Assembly: GCA_964023205.1 (NCBI GenBank)
Contig: OZ026847.1
Coordinates: 7,500,819 to 7,564,818 of the forward strand
DNA length: 64,000 nt
Direction: 5' to 3'
Origin: Lutraria lutraria
Taxonomy: Eukaryota; Mollusca; Bivalvia; Venerida; Mactridae
Shown: positions 37,001-47,435 of the stretch, piece after piece
Position numbering within the stretch: position 1 is the stretch's first letter
Layout of the letters: every line of letters begins with the position of its first letter
Made by a program: the position numbers and the translations under genes
The notes under the pieces: generated by a model
What the model saw: the letters and a program-made list of their open reading frames with translations, nothing else
Told to the model about the DNA's origin: nothing
Database searches by the model: none

Positions 37001-40000
37001 GTCAGCATCCCTAGCTACAGATACATTTTTTATGATAAGGTAAGGATACATTAAACGTTATTTACTAAAAGGTAAGGATACATTAAGCATTATTCGTGAT
37101 AAGGTATGGATACATTCAACATTATTTATGATAAGGTAAGAATACATTAAACATCATTTATGATATGGTAAAGATACATTATATGTCCTTTATGCAGTGT
37201 TCCACATTTAAATGTGCATGTAATACTTTATCATAAAGAATTATACCTTTAATTTACACAATGCATTGGAAGTACACAATGATTTATGGTGTAATTCATT
37301 GTCAGCAACAGACAGTGATAGAAAATAATTTGTTTGGAAAGAAATGAATTTAATTAAATACTGTCCATAGATTTTATACAAGTTTAATGTCTTAGAGTAA
37401 ATCAAGGAATGTACACATAAATATATGCATATTTACATTATAAAACACATGATGAATTAATACAGGCAATAGTTACAATAAATGTCTATGGAATGATATA
37501 AAAAAAACTTCAAAAAAGCATCAAGATTATAAATCAAGCTATTATTATTTTAATGGCTTGTTATTTCAGTGGATTGTTATTTCAGAGACTTGTTACTTTA
37601 GAGACTTATTATTACAGTTTGTTGTTATTTTAGTGGATTGTTATTTCAGAGACTTGTTACTTTAGAGACTTATTATTACAGTTGGTTGTTATTTCAGTGG
37701 ATTGTTTCTTCAATGAGTTAAAATTGTTATTTCAGTGACTTGTTATTTCAGTGACTTGTTATTTCAGTGGATGTCTCATTACATATTGGTATCTGGAGAA
37801 AGATGGTATAAATACCAATGGTGATAACAGAAGAAATATAAAAACATGGTTGAAATTCTATGCAGGCAAATATTGGAAGTAAGATCAGTATTTCATCTGT
37901 TCAGGAATCATCAAAATATGTCAAAAGATACCTGATTCATTACATAAAATTTAGATATACATGTACACGAAGATATTAATCAGTGTTTATAATGGAGGTG
38001 CCAATTATATTCAATAAACATACAAAATTTATTCAATGTTCTAATATGTTAACTATGCATGTACAATCAAATGTATTAGATGTGTATATGTGTTGTTTAA
38101 TTTATATTTGTTATACAATGTATGTAAATCATACAACCATATATACATTATGTATATGTTACATAAACATGGTATATTATTTGTACATGTACATCATATA
38201 TAAACATCATATATTTGTTATGTACATGTATACATCATATATCTGTTATATATATACATACATAATCATTTTGAAGATGCTGGGAATATTACACATAAGT
38301 GGCAAATTTGGGGAACATTTACCATGCAAATAGGGGGAATTGATATTTTTAGGAAAACTGTAGCAAAGTGAAATATGCTGATCATCAGTGTCACGTCTTA
38401 GTAAAAAAACCTAATCGTATATCTGTTAAATATTCTTCATGATGCAGTTATTTATAATAATCTATATTCATTGTATATTAATTTATACATGTTTTTTAAG
38501 AATGACTCCGCCGTATATGTTAGTGATGGTTTCATTCGTTTACTTATACTCATACCTTGGACAAGGACCGATGTGGCCTGAGAATATTGCTGTAGCAGAT
38601 AAATGTCGTACAGATTGGTGGAAACATTTGTTATATATCAGTAACCTTGTTGGTGTGGATGGTGTATCCGCAGAAGATCAGGTATCAAATTTATTTTACT
38701 GTCATTTCTTTGTTTATGGATAGTTAAAGGGGCATACCCTACAACTGACAAACATTCTGTGAAAGTGTAAAAATGTGTTAGATGTATATGTAAAACAATA
38801 TATAATGGATAATTGCAAGAAGAACTTGGGTAATAAAATGACTAGTTTAGGTACAAGTAGCAAAGATCATAGCTATGAATAATAAATCACTTCCACCCAA
38901 AAATTGTACAACAAATTCCAAAGAGTATCTGATCATTTATGGAAACTAATATTTTTTTGTGATTTTATTTTTAATTGGATGAATTTTTGGCGGAAACTTT
39001 CTTCGTCGGCTTTTTTCTTTCCAAGCTTCTAATTTATCATCATTTTGCCTTGATTCTAGATGCACCAAGTTGTAGGGTATGCCCCTTTAAGGTTAATTAA
39101 CAGAATATAAGGTGAACTGAAAACAAATTCATGCGGTATTTGATCTCAAAGACATTTTGTGTCTTAAGGCCATTCATCTTTATATGCTACGTTGAAGAAT
39201 CTATATGGAGAAGTTGGAATTAACTTGAGTAGAATATGGTTTTGTCAGTATCTTGAACATGACAATACAGTACAACCTCTCCAGTGCGGCCCTCTCTTGA
39301 GCAACAACCTCCCTTCAACAACAGTATGATTTTTTCTCTCTGCAAAATTTAACTATTAATTTAACCTCTCTAGACAACCACTCAACAACAACATAATTTT
39401 GCTACTCCCAAAGGGTGTTGCTTTGGAGAGGTTGCTCTGTATACCTTTGTATCTTAATAATTTTATACACTGTATGTGTTTATGTGTTAAAGGTTTGTCA
39501 AAGCCTAAAAACTTTAAAGAATGTAAACTTATCTGCAACTATTATGATGTCAGGCAACTCAATTTCCATACACATTTTAATGTAAATTAACGTGTACAAA
39601 TAACCGAAATATAAACTTAGTAATAATATATTATCAGTACATGTACATCTTTGTTTGTTCTGACATCAATTGGCACTATTGTCTCTGGTGGGTCATCCAC
39701 TGTGTATTGAATGGCAAATTGAGCAGTTATGTTTACAGAACAGATTGAAAGCATTAAGTAATGGTACATTGATTAGTGATGTAAACAGACTAAATTGAAT
39801 TGCAATACTAGTAGATTAAATGATACATTGAGTAGTTTTGTTAACAGAACATATTAAAAGCAGTTAGTAATGGTACATTGAGTGGCGATGTGAACAGATT
39901 ACAAATCAGTAAGTAATGGTACATTGAGTAGTTTCTTTTACAGAACAGATTGAAAAGCAATAAGTAATGATACATTGAGTAGTGATGTGAACAGATTAAA

Positions 40001-43000
40001 TTGCAAAACGGTAGATTAAATGGTACATTGAGTAGTTTTGTTAACAGAATAAATTAAAAGCAGTTGATAATGGTACATTGAGTGGCGATATGAACAGATT
40101 AGATTGAAAGGAGTAAGTTATCGTACATTGATTAGTGATGTGAACAGATTAGATTAAAAGCAGTAAGTAATGGTGCATTGAGTAGCGATGTGAACGGATT
40201 AAAAAGCAGTTGGTAATGGTACATTGAATAGTGATGTGTACTGATTAAAAAGCAGTTGGTAATGGTACATTGAGTAGTGATGTGTACAGATTTAAAGGCA
40301 GTTGGTAATGGTACATTGAGTAGTGATGTGTACAGATTAAAAAGCAGTTGGTAATGGTACATTGAGTAGTGATGTGTACAGATTAAAAGCAGTTGGTAAT
40401 GGTACATTGAGTAGTGATGTGTACAGGTTACAAAGCAGTTGGTAATGGTACATTGAGTAGTGATGTGTACAGATTAAAAAGTAGTAAGTAATGATACAAT
40501 GAGCAGTGATGTGTACATATTAAAAGCAGTTGGTAATTGTACATTGAGTAGTGATGTGTACAGGTTACAAAGCAGTTGGTAATGGTACATTGAGTAGTGA
40601 TGTGTACAGATTAAAAAGTAGTAAGTAATGGTACAATGAGTAGTGATGTGTACAGATTAAAAGGTAAAGTAATGGTACATTGAGTATTGTTGTGAATTTA
40701 ACAGATAAGACTGAAAGCAGTAAGTAATTGCACATTGAATAGTGATGTAAGCAGATTAGATTAAAAGCAGTAAGTAATGATACATTGAGTAGTAATGTGA
40801 ACAGATTAGATTAATTAAAAGCAGTAAGAAATGGTACATTGATTGAGTAATGATGTGAACATACTAGATTGAAAGCAGTAAGTAATGGTGCATTGAGTAG
40901 TTTTGTGAACAGAACAATTTGAAAATAGTAAATTTTTATCAATACATTTATTTGTGTTTGGAACAGGTTGAAAGCATTTAGTCTTTTCTATAGGCAGTTT
41001 CAAGTTTTATTATATACATTAGCCACATTTATACCCACGTTTTGATTTGCTTTTGAAAATACTGTTTTTATTTTTATTGTTAGTGTATGACCTGGTCATG
41101 GTACATAGCTGTTAACATGCAATTTTACCTGATTTCACCAGTTATTCTGTCATTAATGACCTTGTAAGTATGTTAAGCGTATTTTGTGTAGCATTCTCAA
41201 CTTTACACTTGTTTTGTGACTGGCTTAGATGCCAAAGCTTACTTCTGTTTAATTTGAATACATCATGCTCATACATGTATTTGAATTTATCATTATTATA
41301 ACTCATATATGTATTTGATTAATTGTTGTTTACATGTTTATTTCGTACACTTCTGAACCAGCTATCCATGTATGTGTGGTACATGGGTTTATTGGTACAT
41401 GTGTTTATCTGGGACATATGTTTACCTGATACATGAGTTTATCTGGTACATGTGTAATTCTAGTGCATGTGTTTTATCTAGTACATGTTTATATCTGGTA
41501 CACCTGAGTAGTTAGTTCATTCAAATGTTACAAGTCTTATATTTATATGAAGGGGTTCAATGTCTTATATATTATCTATCATTTCTGATTGTGCAACAGT
41601 ATGATTTTGCATAAACAAATACAACTTAGGTACATTGTATACAACAGCATTAAAGATAAACTATAACTTTTTTCCAGTTCATCTACATTTGGTTTAGTGG
41701 TTACGGGAATTTTATGTGTAGCTGGTATTGTGTCTGCAGGTGTGAAGGAAGCGGAGTATGGTGGAGAAATACTTACGTAAGGAGTAATTAATCTTAAGAA
41801 TATGTTATGAAGTGACCATTATGACCATACAGTATTTCAGATACTTATGTGCTCAGGGTGAGCTTCTGTGATCGGTCTTTGTCCGTCGTCAGAATGGGTC
41901 AGAATGTTTGTATTGACAAAATCTTGGAGAAATTGGAAAATGGATCATTTGGGGTCAAAAACTAGGTCACCAAGGCTAATTGGAGGAAAACGTTGTGAAC
42001 ACCCTAGATGTCATTGTTGTGATTTGATCTTCTTGAAACTTTGTTAGAATATTTATCTTAATAATATCTTGAACAAGCTCGATAAATCTCATTTAAAAGT
42101 ATTTCCAATTATTTGGTCTAATCCATGATTCAGACCCTGATCTCATACTGTCCAGTCTTCTACAGTGATCAAGACAATATATTTATAACTATAAGTCAAA
42201 CCTGTGCTAGCAAGTAACTCCGAATAGTGACCACCTGTCAATAAAGGCCACATTTCTTCTTTCCCACATATGGTCTTGTACACAGGTTTGTCTATACTCA
42301 ACAAAGTATGATAGTATTGTTAAATATGAATGGAAACATTGGACTTATATCTTTTCATATTCCTGTTAACACAGATATGATACAGATACTTGGTAGAACT
42401 TTATAAAAATGGTACAATACATTTTTTTTTTACAAAGGAGTCGCACGGATGGTGGAGCTTATTGGAATAACGTTTTCATTAAACCATGGTGTAGAGTGTC
42501 AACTTACTGTGTTGGAATTTTCCTAGGTTATGTACTGCAGAAGATGTCTGAAAAGAAAATGAACAAGGTACATGTATATCAATATAGTAAACTCAAAACT
42601 GAGTAGTGTGTACCAGTATAACATGCACCACTTGAGAAAAATATACCAATATAATATAACACGCACAACTAAACAATGTGTACCTCTATTTTACAACACA
42701 CACAAGCTGAGCAAGGTGTGTCAATGAAGTACACTAGATACAACCTGACCAAGGTGTATGAGTATTGTACAATAGATACAATCAGAGTAATTAATTAAGG
42801 TGTATGAATATGGTACAATAGATACAACCTGACCAAGATGTATGAGTATTGTACAATAGATACAACCTGAGTAATTAATTAAGGTGTATGAATATGGTAC
42901 AATAGATACAACCTGACCAAGGTGTATGAGTATTGTACAATAGATACAACCTGAGTAATTAATTAAGGTGTATGAATATGGTACAATAGATACAACCTGA

Positions 43001-45692
43001 CCAAGGTGTATGAGTATTGTACAATAGATACAACCTGAGTAATTAATTAAGGTGTATGAATATGGTACAATAGATACAACCTGACCAAGGTGTATGAGTA
43101 TTGTACAATAGATACAACCTGAGTAATTAATTAAGGTGTATGAATATGGTACAATAGATACAACCTGACCAAGGTGTATGAGTATTGTACAATAGATACA
43201 ACCTGAGTAATTAATTAAGGTGTATGAATATGGTACAATAGATACAACCTGACCAAGGTGTATGAGTATTGTACAATAGATACAATCAGAGTAATTAATT
43301 AAGGTGTATGAATATGGTACAATAGATACAACCTGACCAAGGTGTATGAGTATTGTACAATAGATACAACCTGAGTAATTAATTAAGGTGTATGCATGAA
43401 TATGGTACAATAAATACAACCTGGCCAAGATGTGGGAGTATGGAACAATACATACATTACTTAGATCACTTAGATCTTATTTAGTCTTGATAAGTTAATC
43501 AAATATGTAAATAGACCACTTTCTATATAAGTCTGTGCTCCTGACATCGAATGATGCAGGGGCATATTATGACTGCCATGGCCGTCGGTCTGCCCGTACA
43601 AGTATAATTTACCGTTTCGTCAATCCCTTTGATACTTTTAAAGTTCTTGTCTTGGATCATCATTTGATAGTTATAATTCAAACTTTACCAGAATTTGACC
43701 CATGGTATTAGTAATATAATATTCATCCTATACGGAATGTATAGAGCAACTATGAATCATATTCTTATTTTACATATTGACCTCATTTAGATCTGCAATA
43801 TCTATTGTCAAACATGCCACTGGGGGTATATGTTTATTGAATGCTGCTTCTTATTATTTTCCAGTTACTGGCCCTATTGTGTTGGGTTGTGTCTGTCAGT
43901 GTTGGATTGTTGATTATTTATATACCATACACAAAGTTTGTGGATGATGCACAACCATGGACAAATGCTCAACAAGCCGTGTATGAATCCTTGGGACGTC
44001 CTGTGTGGGCACTATGCATGGCATGGGTTGTTTATGCTTGTCATTCTAATCTTGGAGGTATACAAGGACATTGAATCTTTGTTTATAATCAAATAAATAT
44101 ATAATAAATTGTGAAATTTCTACATTATAAATGTTACCAGCATGTACATCTTTATATCCAACCACGGATTGTCAAAGGTTATAAAACATGCCTCTAAGAT
44201 TGTCTCTGTGTCTGCTGCATGGTAGTCACCTTACGTCTGAAGTTGTTTGCCAAAGTCCAATTACTGTACGGAGAGTTTTCTATGCTTATTAAAGACATTG
44301 AACAGCTACTATATAAGTGACACCCCCCAAAAAAAAAAAATCCACATGTGGTCTAATCTCTTAGTTGTTTTATTGCCCCTTATCAGATAAAACCAGTCTG
44401 GTCATGGTCTGTAGACTTGACACCTAGTCAAAAAGTGGGGTAATTAATTTTATTGATTTACAGTGATAATAAGTTTATGACTAAATTGCTTTTGTTTTTA
44501 TAAGCATAGAGTAAACAGGTGCTAGTTTATCAATGACCCTGTCTTTTTTATTACCCCCTACTGTGGAATTAGGGGACTTTCTGGTCCATAAGTCACATGC
44601 CTCGCATTCCTGGTTCAATGTCTTTAATGGTTAAGTAGTTATAATATCTGTCGGCATGGTAATCATAAGCCCCATCATTGTTGTGAATTCCAATCCCACC
44701 TGGAAGCACACAATATGACGAGTGAGAAAGGTCTGCAGCATGTTATTGAAAGTTGTTGGTTCTACCCAGCTGTATGCACGAAATCTTCCTTCATAGGTAT
44801 TGTTGTAAATGCTTACCCTGGTGGCTCTGGTTGTTAGTTTAACGTTAAACTTCAGAACAAAAGCTCTGAGAGTATTCCTCAGTTTTGCCTTTCCATTAAG
44901 ACTTCTGGATTATCTGCCCACCTCTTTTTTCTTTAGCCAGTTATTCAAATTTTATGTATATACATGTACATTAACTACATTTTAAATGATTACAGGTCCA
45001 ATATCTGACTTTCTGTCGTGGAGAGCTTTTGTTCCACTATCACGTCTGACATATCTTGTTTTTCTCATTCATCCTGTACTTATGGTTCTTGTTGTGTATT
45101 CGAGAAGAACACTGATTCACCTTGATGACTTTGAAATGGTAAGTTTACTTTGTGTAATGCTGGTATGTACAGTGTTCACAATATGTCCCTTGTTTGTTTA
45201 ATGTAGAATTAATGCAAATCATCAAAACATACGTAGCAAAAAAATAAATGTCCGCGAAATACAATGTATGTAGAAAGAGGACAGAAGAAATGTATATCAC
45301 TTTTTACCAAGAAATCAAGGATTTAAGATACATTGGAAATATTTTGTTGTAATGTGTCGCACAGAAGAATTGTACTGTGTCATAGTGGATAGATTGTACT
45401 GTATTGGTGTCAAGATTGTATCGTATCATATTGTATTGTGTCATAGTGTATTGTGTCATAGTGTACTGTGTCAATGTGAACTGTGTCATATTGTAGGTTG
45501 TTGTTGTTTAGATTGCATTTATTATGCCCCCGCATTAATTTCATGTTATCTTGTTTCTTTCAGGCATATCAATTTATTGGACATATTGTTGTGAACTACA
45601 TTGCTGCATTGTTTGCCTCTCTGGCATTTGACATACCATTTAGAAACATGAAACGTATATTTCACCAGAAACAATTAAAGGAACCTTTTTAA
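25066..45692 (+). CDS. NRF-6-like membrane O-acyltransferase (15 exons, complete, 892 aa)
   Basis: Exons: 25066-25660, 32626-32849, 33319-33409, 34451-34544, 35275-35603, 36333-36518, 36946-37039, 37768-37878, 38501-38681, 41084-41163, 41678-41776, 42438-42567, 43865-44057, 44996-45138, 45564-45692. Phases join without a stop (2679 nt). Residues 1-27 are a signal peptide. Residues 180-305 form the extracellular NRF domain: CYSDTMDFADRLF, GRYCRATFV, GMCLPHTCHGEDIEG. A first membrane helix (GILVGIIVLMLVSS) is followed by an acidic, Asn/Thr/Ser-rich linker. The multi-pass acyltransferase-3 domain follows: LYGLRVLSILLIVLGNT, TDTFFMISG, MTPPYMLVM, CMTWSWYIAVNMQFYLISP, KPWCRVSTYCVGIFLGYVL, SFLSWRAFVPLSRLTYL-type sequence. 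Family members occur in nematodes, insects and molluscs; C. elegans NRF-6 acts in lipid or drug transport. The substrate here is unknown. A usual family His (LGHT) reads Asn (LGNT). Introns are described separately. Confidence 0.92.
25658..26290 (+). repeat. 41-bp minisatellite starting at the intron 1 donor
   Basis: About 16 units of 40-41 bp. The first unit contains the exon 1 end and donor, ACA|GTAAGTCAATAC. Every later unit reads ACACTAAGTCAATAC or a close variant such as ACATTAAGTCGATAC, so the donor GT is lost in all of them. The remainder of the unit is TATAAATC(A/T)AACACTACATAT. The array therefore begins at the splice site, with no gap. Confidence 0.93.
26291..27374. other. NRF-6-like intron 1, unrecognised part
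   Basis: About 1.1 kb of AT-rich intron between the minisatellite and the mariner. No motif, RNA or element ends are supported. Confidence 0.5.
27375..30977 (-). mobile_element. Mariner element carrying a nested transposon
   Basis: Ends CGAGGGATGTTCGATAAG (27375) and the complement CATATCGAACATCCCTCG (ending 30977) are bounded by TA at 27373-27374 and 30978-30979. Subtracting the insert at 27411-30176 and its duplicated TAAT leaves about 830 bp of mariner. The minus strand around 30250-30900 holds transposase remnants: NGKRGTGRY, RDVVLRKLKIYYQ, DAPAHSSGIVNQFLKS. The DETWVHY motif has decayed to YASWVHY, and the flanking frames contain shifts and stops. It is inactive and shorter than the roughly 1.3-kb full-length norm. 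Confidence 0.88.
27411..30176. mobile_element. 2,766-bp DNA transposon with 25-bp perfect TIRs, nested in mariner
   Basis: Perfect 25-bp terminal inverted repeats lie at 27411-27435 (starts GGGCATAAATCAAAATAATG) and 30152-30176 (ends CATTTTGATTTATGCCC). The 4-bp direct repeat TAAT flanks both ends (27407-27410, 30177-30180). The interior is over 70 percent AT with no recognisable transposase, so it is probably non-autonomous. A 4-bp duplication excludes Tc1/mariner, piggyBac (TTAA) and hAT (8 bp). The superfamily is not identified. A 16-bp motif is repeated inside (see findings). Confidence 0.85.
31441..32290. repeat. Intron 1: possible tRNA-related SINE and a dispersed repeat
   Basis: GGTTCGAGACC at 31780-31790 matches a polymerase III B-box (GGTTCGANNCC), and A-rich sequence follows at about 31900. 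No convincing A-box is seen, so a SINE is only possible. At 32070-32290 a module with GGTTGCCATGGAAACCAGAG and ATTCCTGTGGAGTT is shared with 60700-60905 and is a dispersed repeat. Confidence 0.45.
32295..32420 (+). repeat. Short degenerate tandem repeat in intron 1
   Basis: Three to four copies of a unit with CTTCATAAACAA followed by AATACAACCA, about 200 bp upstream of exon 2. It does not touch the splice site. Confidence 0.6.
33520..34440. other. NRF-6-like intron 3, unassigned repeats
   Basis: Contains two GGCCCGTAGG motifs (about 33522 and 33605), the second followed by a G-run (33626-33636) and G-rich sequence to 33671. At 34200-34360 there is an island of short direct repeats containing AGAAGGG and TGTGAACAT-like strings. 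No gene is supported. Confidence 0.4.
34773..34843 (+). promoter_or_regulatory. Promoter-like CCAAT-CCAAT-TATA cluster inside intron 4
   Basis: Two identical AGCCAATCA boxes (34773-34781 and 34800-34808) lie 27 bp apart. They are followed by TATATAAAG at 34835-34843 and a GC-rich GCGCGGAG. A short stem, GAGTCT-GTAGGA-AGACTC, lies about 25 bp further on. The order and spacing are those of a polymerase II core promoter. It is on the gene's strand, upstream of exon 5, so it could be an internal promoter or part of a mobile element. No transcript evidence is available. Confidence 0.4.
37030..37190 (+). repeat. 32-bp tandem repeat of the intron 7 donor site
   Basis: Five units, each containing exon-like TTTATGATAAG followed by a donor-like GTAAGGATACATTAAAC. 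The GT dinucleotides fall at 37040 (real donor), 37072, 37104, 37136 and 37168, exactly 32 bp apart. The unit includes about ten bases of exon 7. Confidence 0.93.
37553..37767 (+). repeat. ~16-bp tandem repeat of the intron 7 acceptor site
   Basis: Repeats of CTTGTTATTTCAGTGGA run directly into the real acceptor at 37766-37767. The motif TTATTT(C/T)AG occurs at 37561, 37577, 37625, 37641, 37689, 37727, 37743 and 37759, the last being the true site. Exon 8 starts TGGATG, and several upstream copies also continue with TGGA or TGA. A longer unit of about 64 bp is duplicated within the block. Confidence 0.92.
38728..39086. mobile_element. piggyBac-like MITE, 359 bp
   Basis: Terminal inverted repeats AGGGGCATACCCTACAACT (38728) and AGTTGTAGGGTATGCCCCT (ending 39086) are bounded by TTAA at 38724-38727 and 39087-39090, the piggyBac target. 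The interior is non-coding. A related but truncated copy lies at about 49300-49427. Confidence 0.85.
39268..39439. mobile_element. TA-flanked MITE (CAGTACAACCTCTCC family), 172 bp
   Basis: The left end is CAGTACAACCTCTCCAG and the right end GGAGAGGTTGCTCTG is its imperfect inverse. TA lies on both sides (39266-39267, 39440-39441). The family also occurs at 62216-62318 and, expanded, at 55536-56378. TA duplication points to a Tc1/mariner-dependent element. Confidence 0.8.
39740..40940. repeat. ~46-bp minisatellite in NRF-6-like intron 9
   Basis: About 25 units containing GGTACATTGAGTAGTGATGTG then ACAGATTAAAAAGCAGT. Units at 40190-40660 are the most uniform and the flanks are diverged. It does not reach either splice site of the intron. 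Confidence 0.92.
41340..41515 (+). repeat. Degenerate ~20-bp repeat in intron 10
   Basis: Loosely tandem copies of GGTACATGTGTTTATCT, seven to eight in number. Confidence 0.65.
41850..42110 (+). repeat. Fragment of dispersed GTCAAAAACTAGGTCACC repeat
   Basis: Matches the start and first internal units of the longer copy at 50921-52070 (GGTGAGCTTCTGTGATCG, GGGTCAAAAACTAGGTCACC, TTGTGAACACCCTAGATGTC). It lies in intron 11 of the NRF-6-like gene. Confidence 0.8.
42561..43440 (+). repeat. Minisatellite starting at the intron 12 donor (38-bp units maturing into 84-bp dimers)
   Basis: The first unit starts in exon 12 with GAACAAG|GTACATG. Diverged 33-40 bp units follow at 42601, 42634, 42671 and 42709 (GAGCAAGGTGTGTC) and at 42747 (GACCAAGGTGTATG). 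From about 42747 a homogeneous 84-bp dimer (46+38 bp; ATAGATACAACCTGACCAAG and GAGTAATTAATTAAGG) repeats about eight times. Units nearest the splice site are the most decayed. Confidence 0.88.
44058..44995. other. NRF-6-like intron 13, nothing recognised
   Basis: About 940 bp of intron. The stretch at 44590-44790 looks like a degenerate element (TCCAATCCCACCTGGAAGCA) but has no definable ends. Confidence 0.45.
45350..45500 (+). repeat. ~16-bp tandem repeat in intron 14
   Basis: Copies of GTGTCATAGTGTATT and its variants, about eight units, 60 bp upstream of the last exon. Confidence 0.75.
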
Positions 45693-45839
45693 CCAGTTCA
45701 TTTATATTTCATTCGTACATTTTTGGCTTCAGACACTATTTTCAAGTCAGCTTTAGTAAATATAGTGATGTTTTGGGATTAAATCTTTTTCCATGCAACA
45801 TACTTTGAAGTTTTGCTATTTCTCGTCTGATGCTGCTAT

Positions 45840-46315
45840 TTATTACAGTACATGTCAGTATATTCCGTAGTGTACATGTATTACTGTGCACCGTATTGTA
45901 TGTTACTATGTGTATCGTATTGTGTATTCCCGTAGTAGTGTGTATTAGTATGTACTGTATCGTAATTATTACTTTGTATCGCAGCGTGTTACTATGTACC
46001 GTAGTGTGTTATTATGTATCGTAGTGTGTTACTATGTATCGCAGTGTATCGTAATGTGTTACTATGCATCGTAGTGTATGTTACTATGTATCGAAATGTG
46101 TTATTATGTATCATAGTGTGTTACAATGTATCGTAGTGTATGTTACAATGTATTGTATGCATGTTATTATGTATCGTAGTGCATGTTACTATGTATCGTT
46201 GAGTATGTCCCTATGTATCGTGGTAGTGTAAGTTACAATGTATGGTAGTTAATATTACAATGTACGGTAGTGTATTTTCCTCTTTATCACCTGTGTGTTA
46301 GTTTGTATTGTAGTG
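45840..46315 (+). repeat. ~20-bp degenerate array in the 3' flank of the NRF-6-like gene
   Basis: About 22 copies of a unit containing GTGTTACTATGTATCGTA. It starts about 150 bp after the stop codon and may lie in the 3' UTR. AATAAA motifs follow at about 46457 and 46579; either could be the poly(A) signal. Confidence 0.8.
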
Positions 46316-46599
46316 ATTAATGAAATGTGTGTTGCTAAAGTACATTTTCTTGCTCATAGTGTATGTATATGATTTATGTCAGGTTTATTATTACAATATA
46401 GGATTATCATTGTGTTATTTTACATCTGAAAATTTACAGCTTTATCTGTTTGACAATAAATCTAAACAAAGACAAGTTTTTATGTTATTTCATGTTTATT
46501 CTATTAAGAAGAATTGGGAAATACAGTTTTACTTCTGCTGTGGTGGACCAGACAATCACTGAATGGAGCAAGCCTCACAATAAAAATGAGAGAGAAAAC

Positions 46600-47430
46600 T
46601 AACAAGAGACAGGAATTGTCACAAAACCAGGTTTTCATTCCCCAGACGACTATTCCTGAGTAATATAGTAGAAGTAGCACACAGAAAAGTATTTTATATG
46701 CGCAAAATAAACAAAGGGCCATAATTCCGCCCAAAATATTCGAATCACATTACCCTGACATTGTACGATAGGGGAACTTGGTGACAGTAGTACGTGCTGT
46801 CAAAGTTTGGTCATATCCCTTGAGAAGTTCAAGAGGATATTTCTATATAATTCTATTACACATATGGGTGCATATTATAGTACACATAACCAATAAATAG
46901 TTTGTTGAGTTCAAAACAATGCAGCAGATATCTAATCTTTTTCCACCAATTAATAAATCGTGAATTTTGTTTAGTCCAACGCCACCTCGCAACACAAAAT
47001 CGCCTGATTTACTTTACTAAATATACATTGAAAGGCCAGGGATAAACATGACATAGCATGCTAATAATAAATATCACTAAAATGCACTGATCCAGAGCAA
47101 AAGACTAATCCATGAATGTTCTATGACATTACGCATGCGCAAAATAAACAACGGGCCATAACTCCACCAAACCCTGACAATAAACACTTGGACACATTGT
47201 GTCGAGGGTTCAACGCAACAGTGTCGTAACTCACATTGAAATAAAAACAAGTTACGACAGTGTTGCGCTGAGCCCTCGACATGGTGACAGTCTTTCATTG
47301 AAAGATTTAATCAAAATCTCTATAGGAATGTAGGCGAAGGTGAGCACGGAAGGGAATATCCATTAAACATATTCACAACAAAAACGAAGGGCCATAAATC
47401 CGCAAAAAATATCGTATCTCAAAACTCTAA
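46600..47430. other. Intergenic dispersed-repeat patchwork
   Basis: Contains two similar modules with GCGCAAAATAAACAA(A/C)GGGCCATAA at about 46700 and 47138, and the fold-back hairpin at 47202-47279. No gene is seen. Confidence 0.5.
47202..47279. repeat. Fold-back hairpin element, copy 1
   Basis: A 78-bp imperfect palindrome with left arm starting TCGAGGGTTCAACGCAACAG and right arm ending TTGCGCTGAGCCCTCGA, each about 29 bp. Copies at 60289-60366 (inverted orientation) and 62017-62084. Confidence 0.85.
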
Positions 47431-47435
47431 AAACA

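Noticed and set aside
42721..43428. 235-codon minus-strand frame
   Set aside because: It reads the 84-bp minisatellite, a multiple of three. It is antisense in an intron of the NRF-6-like gene.
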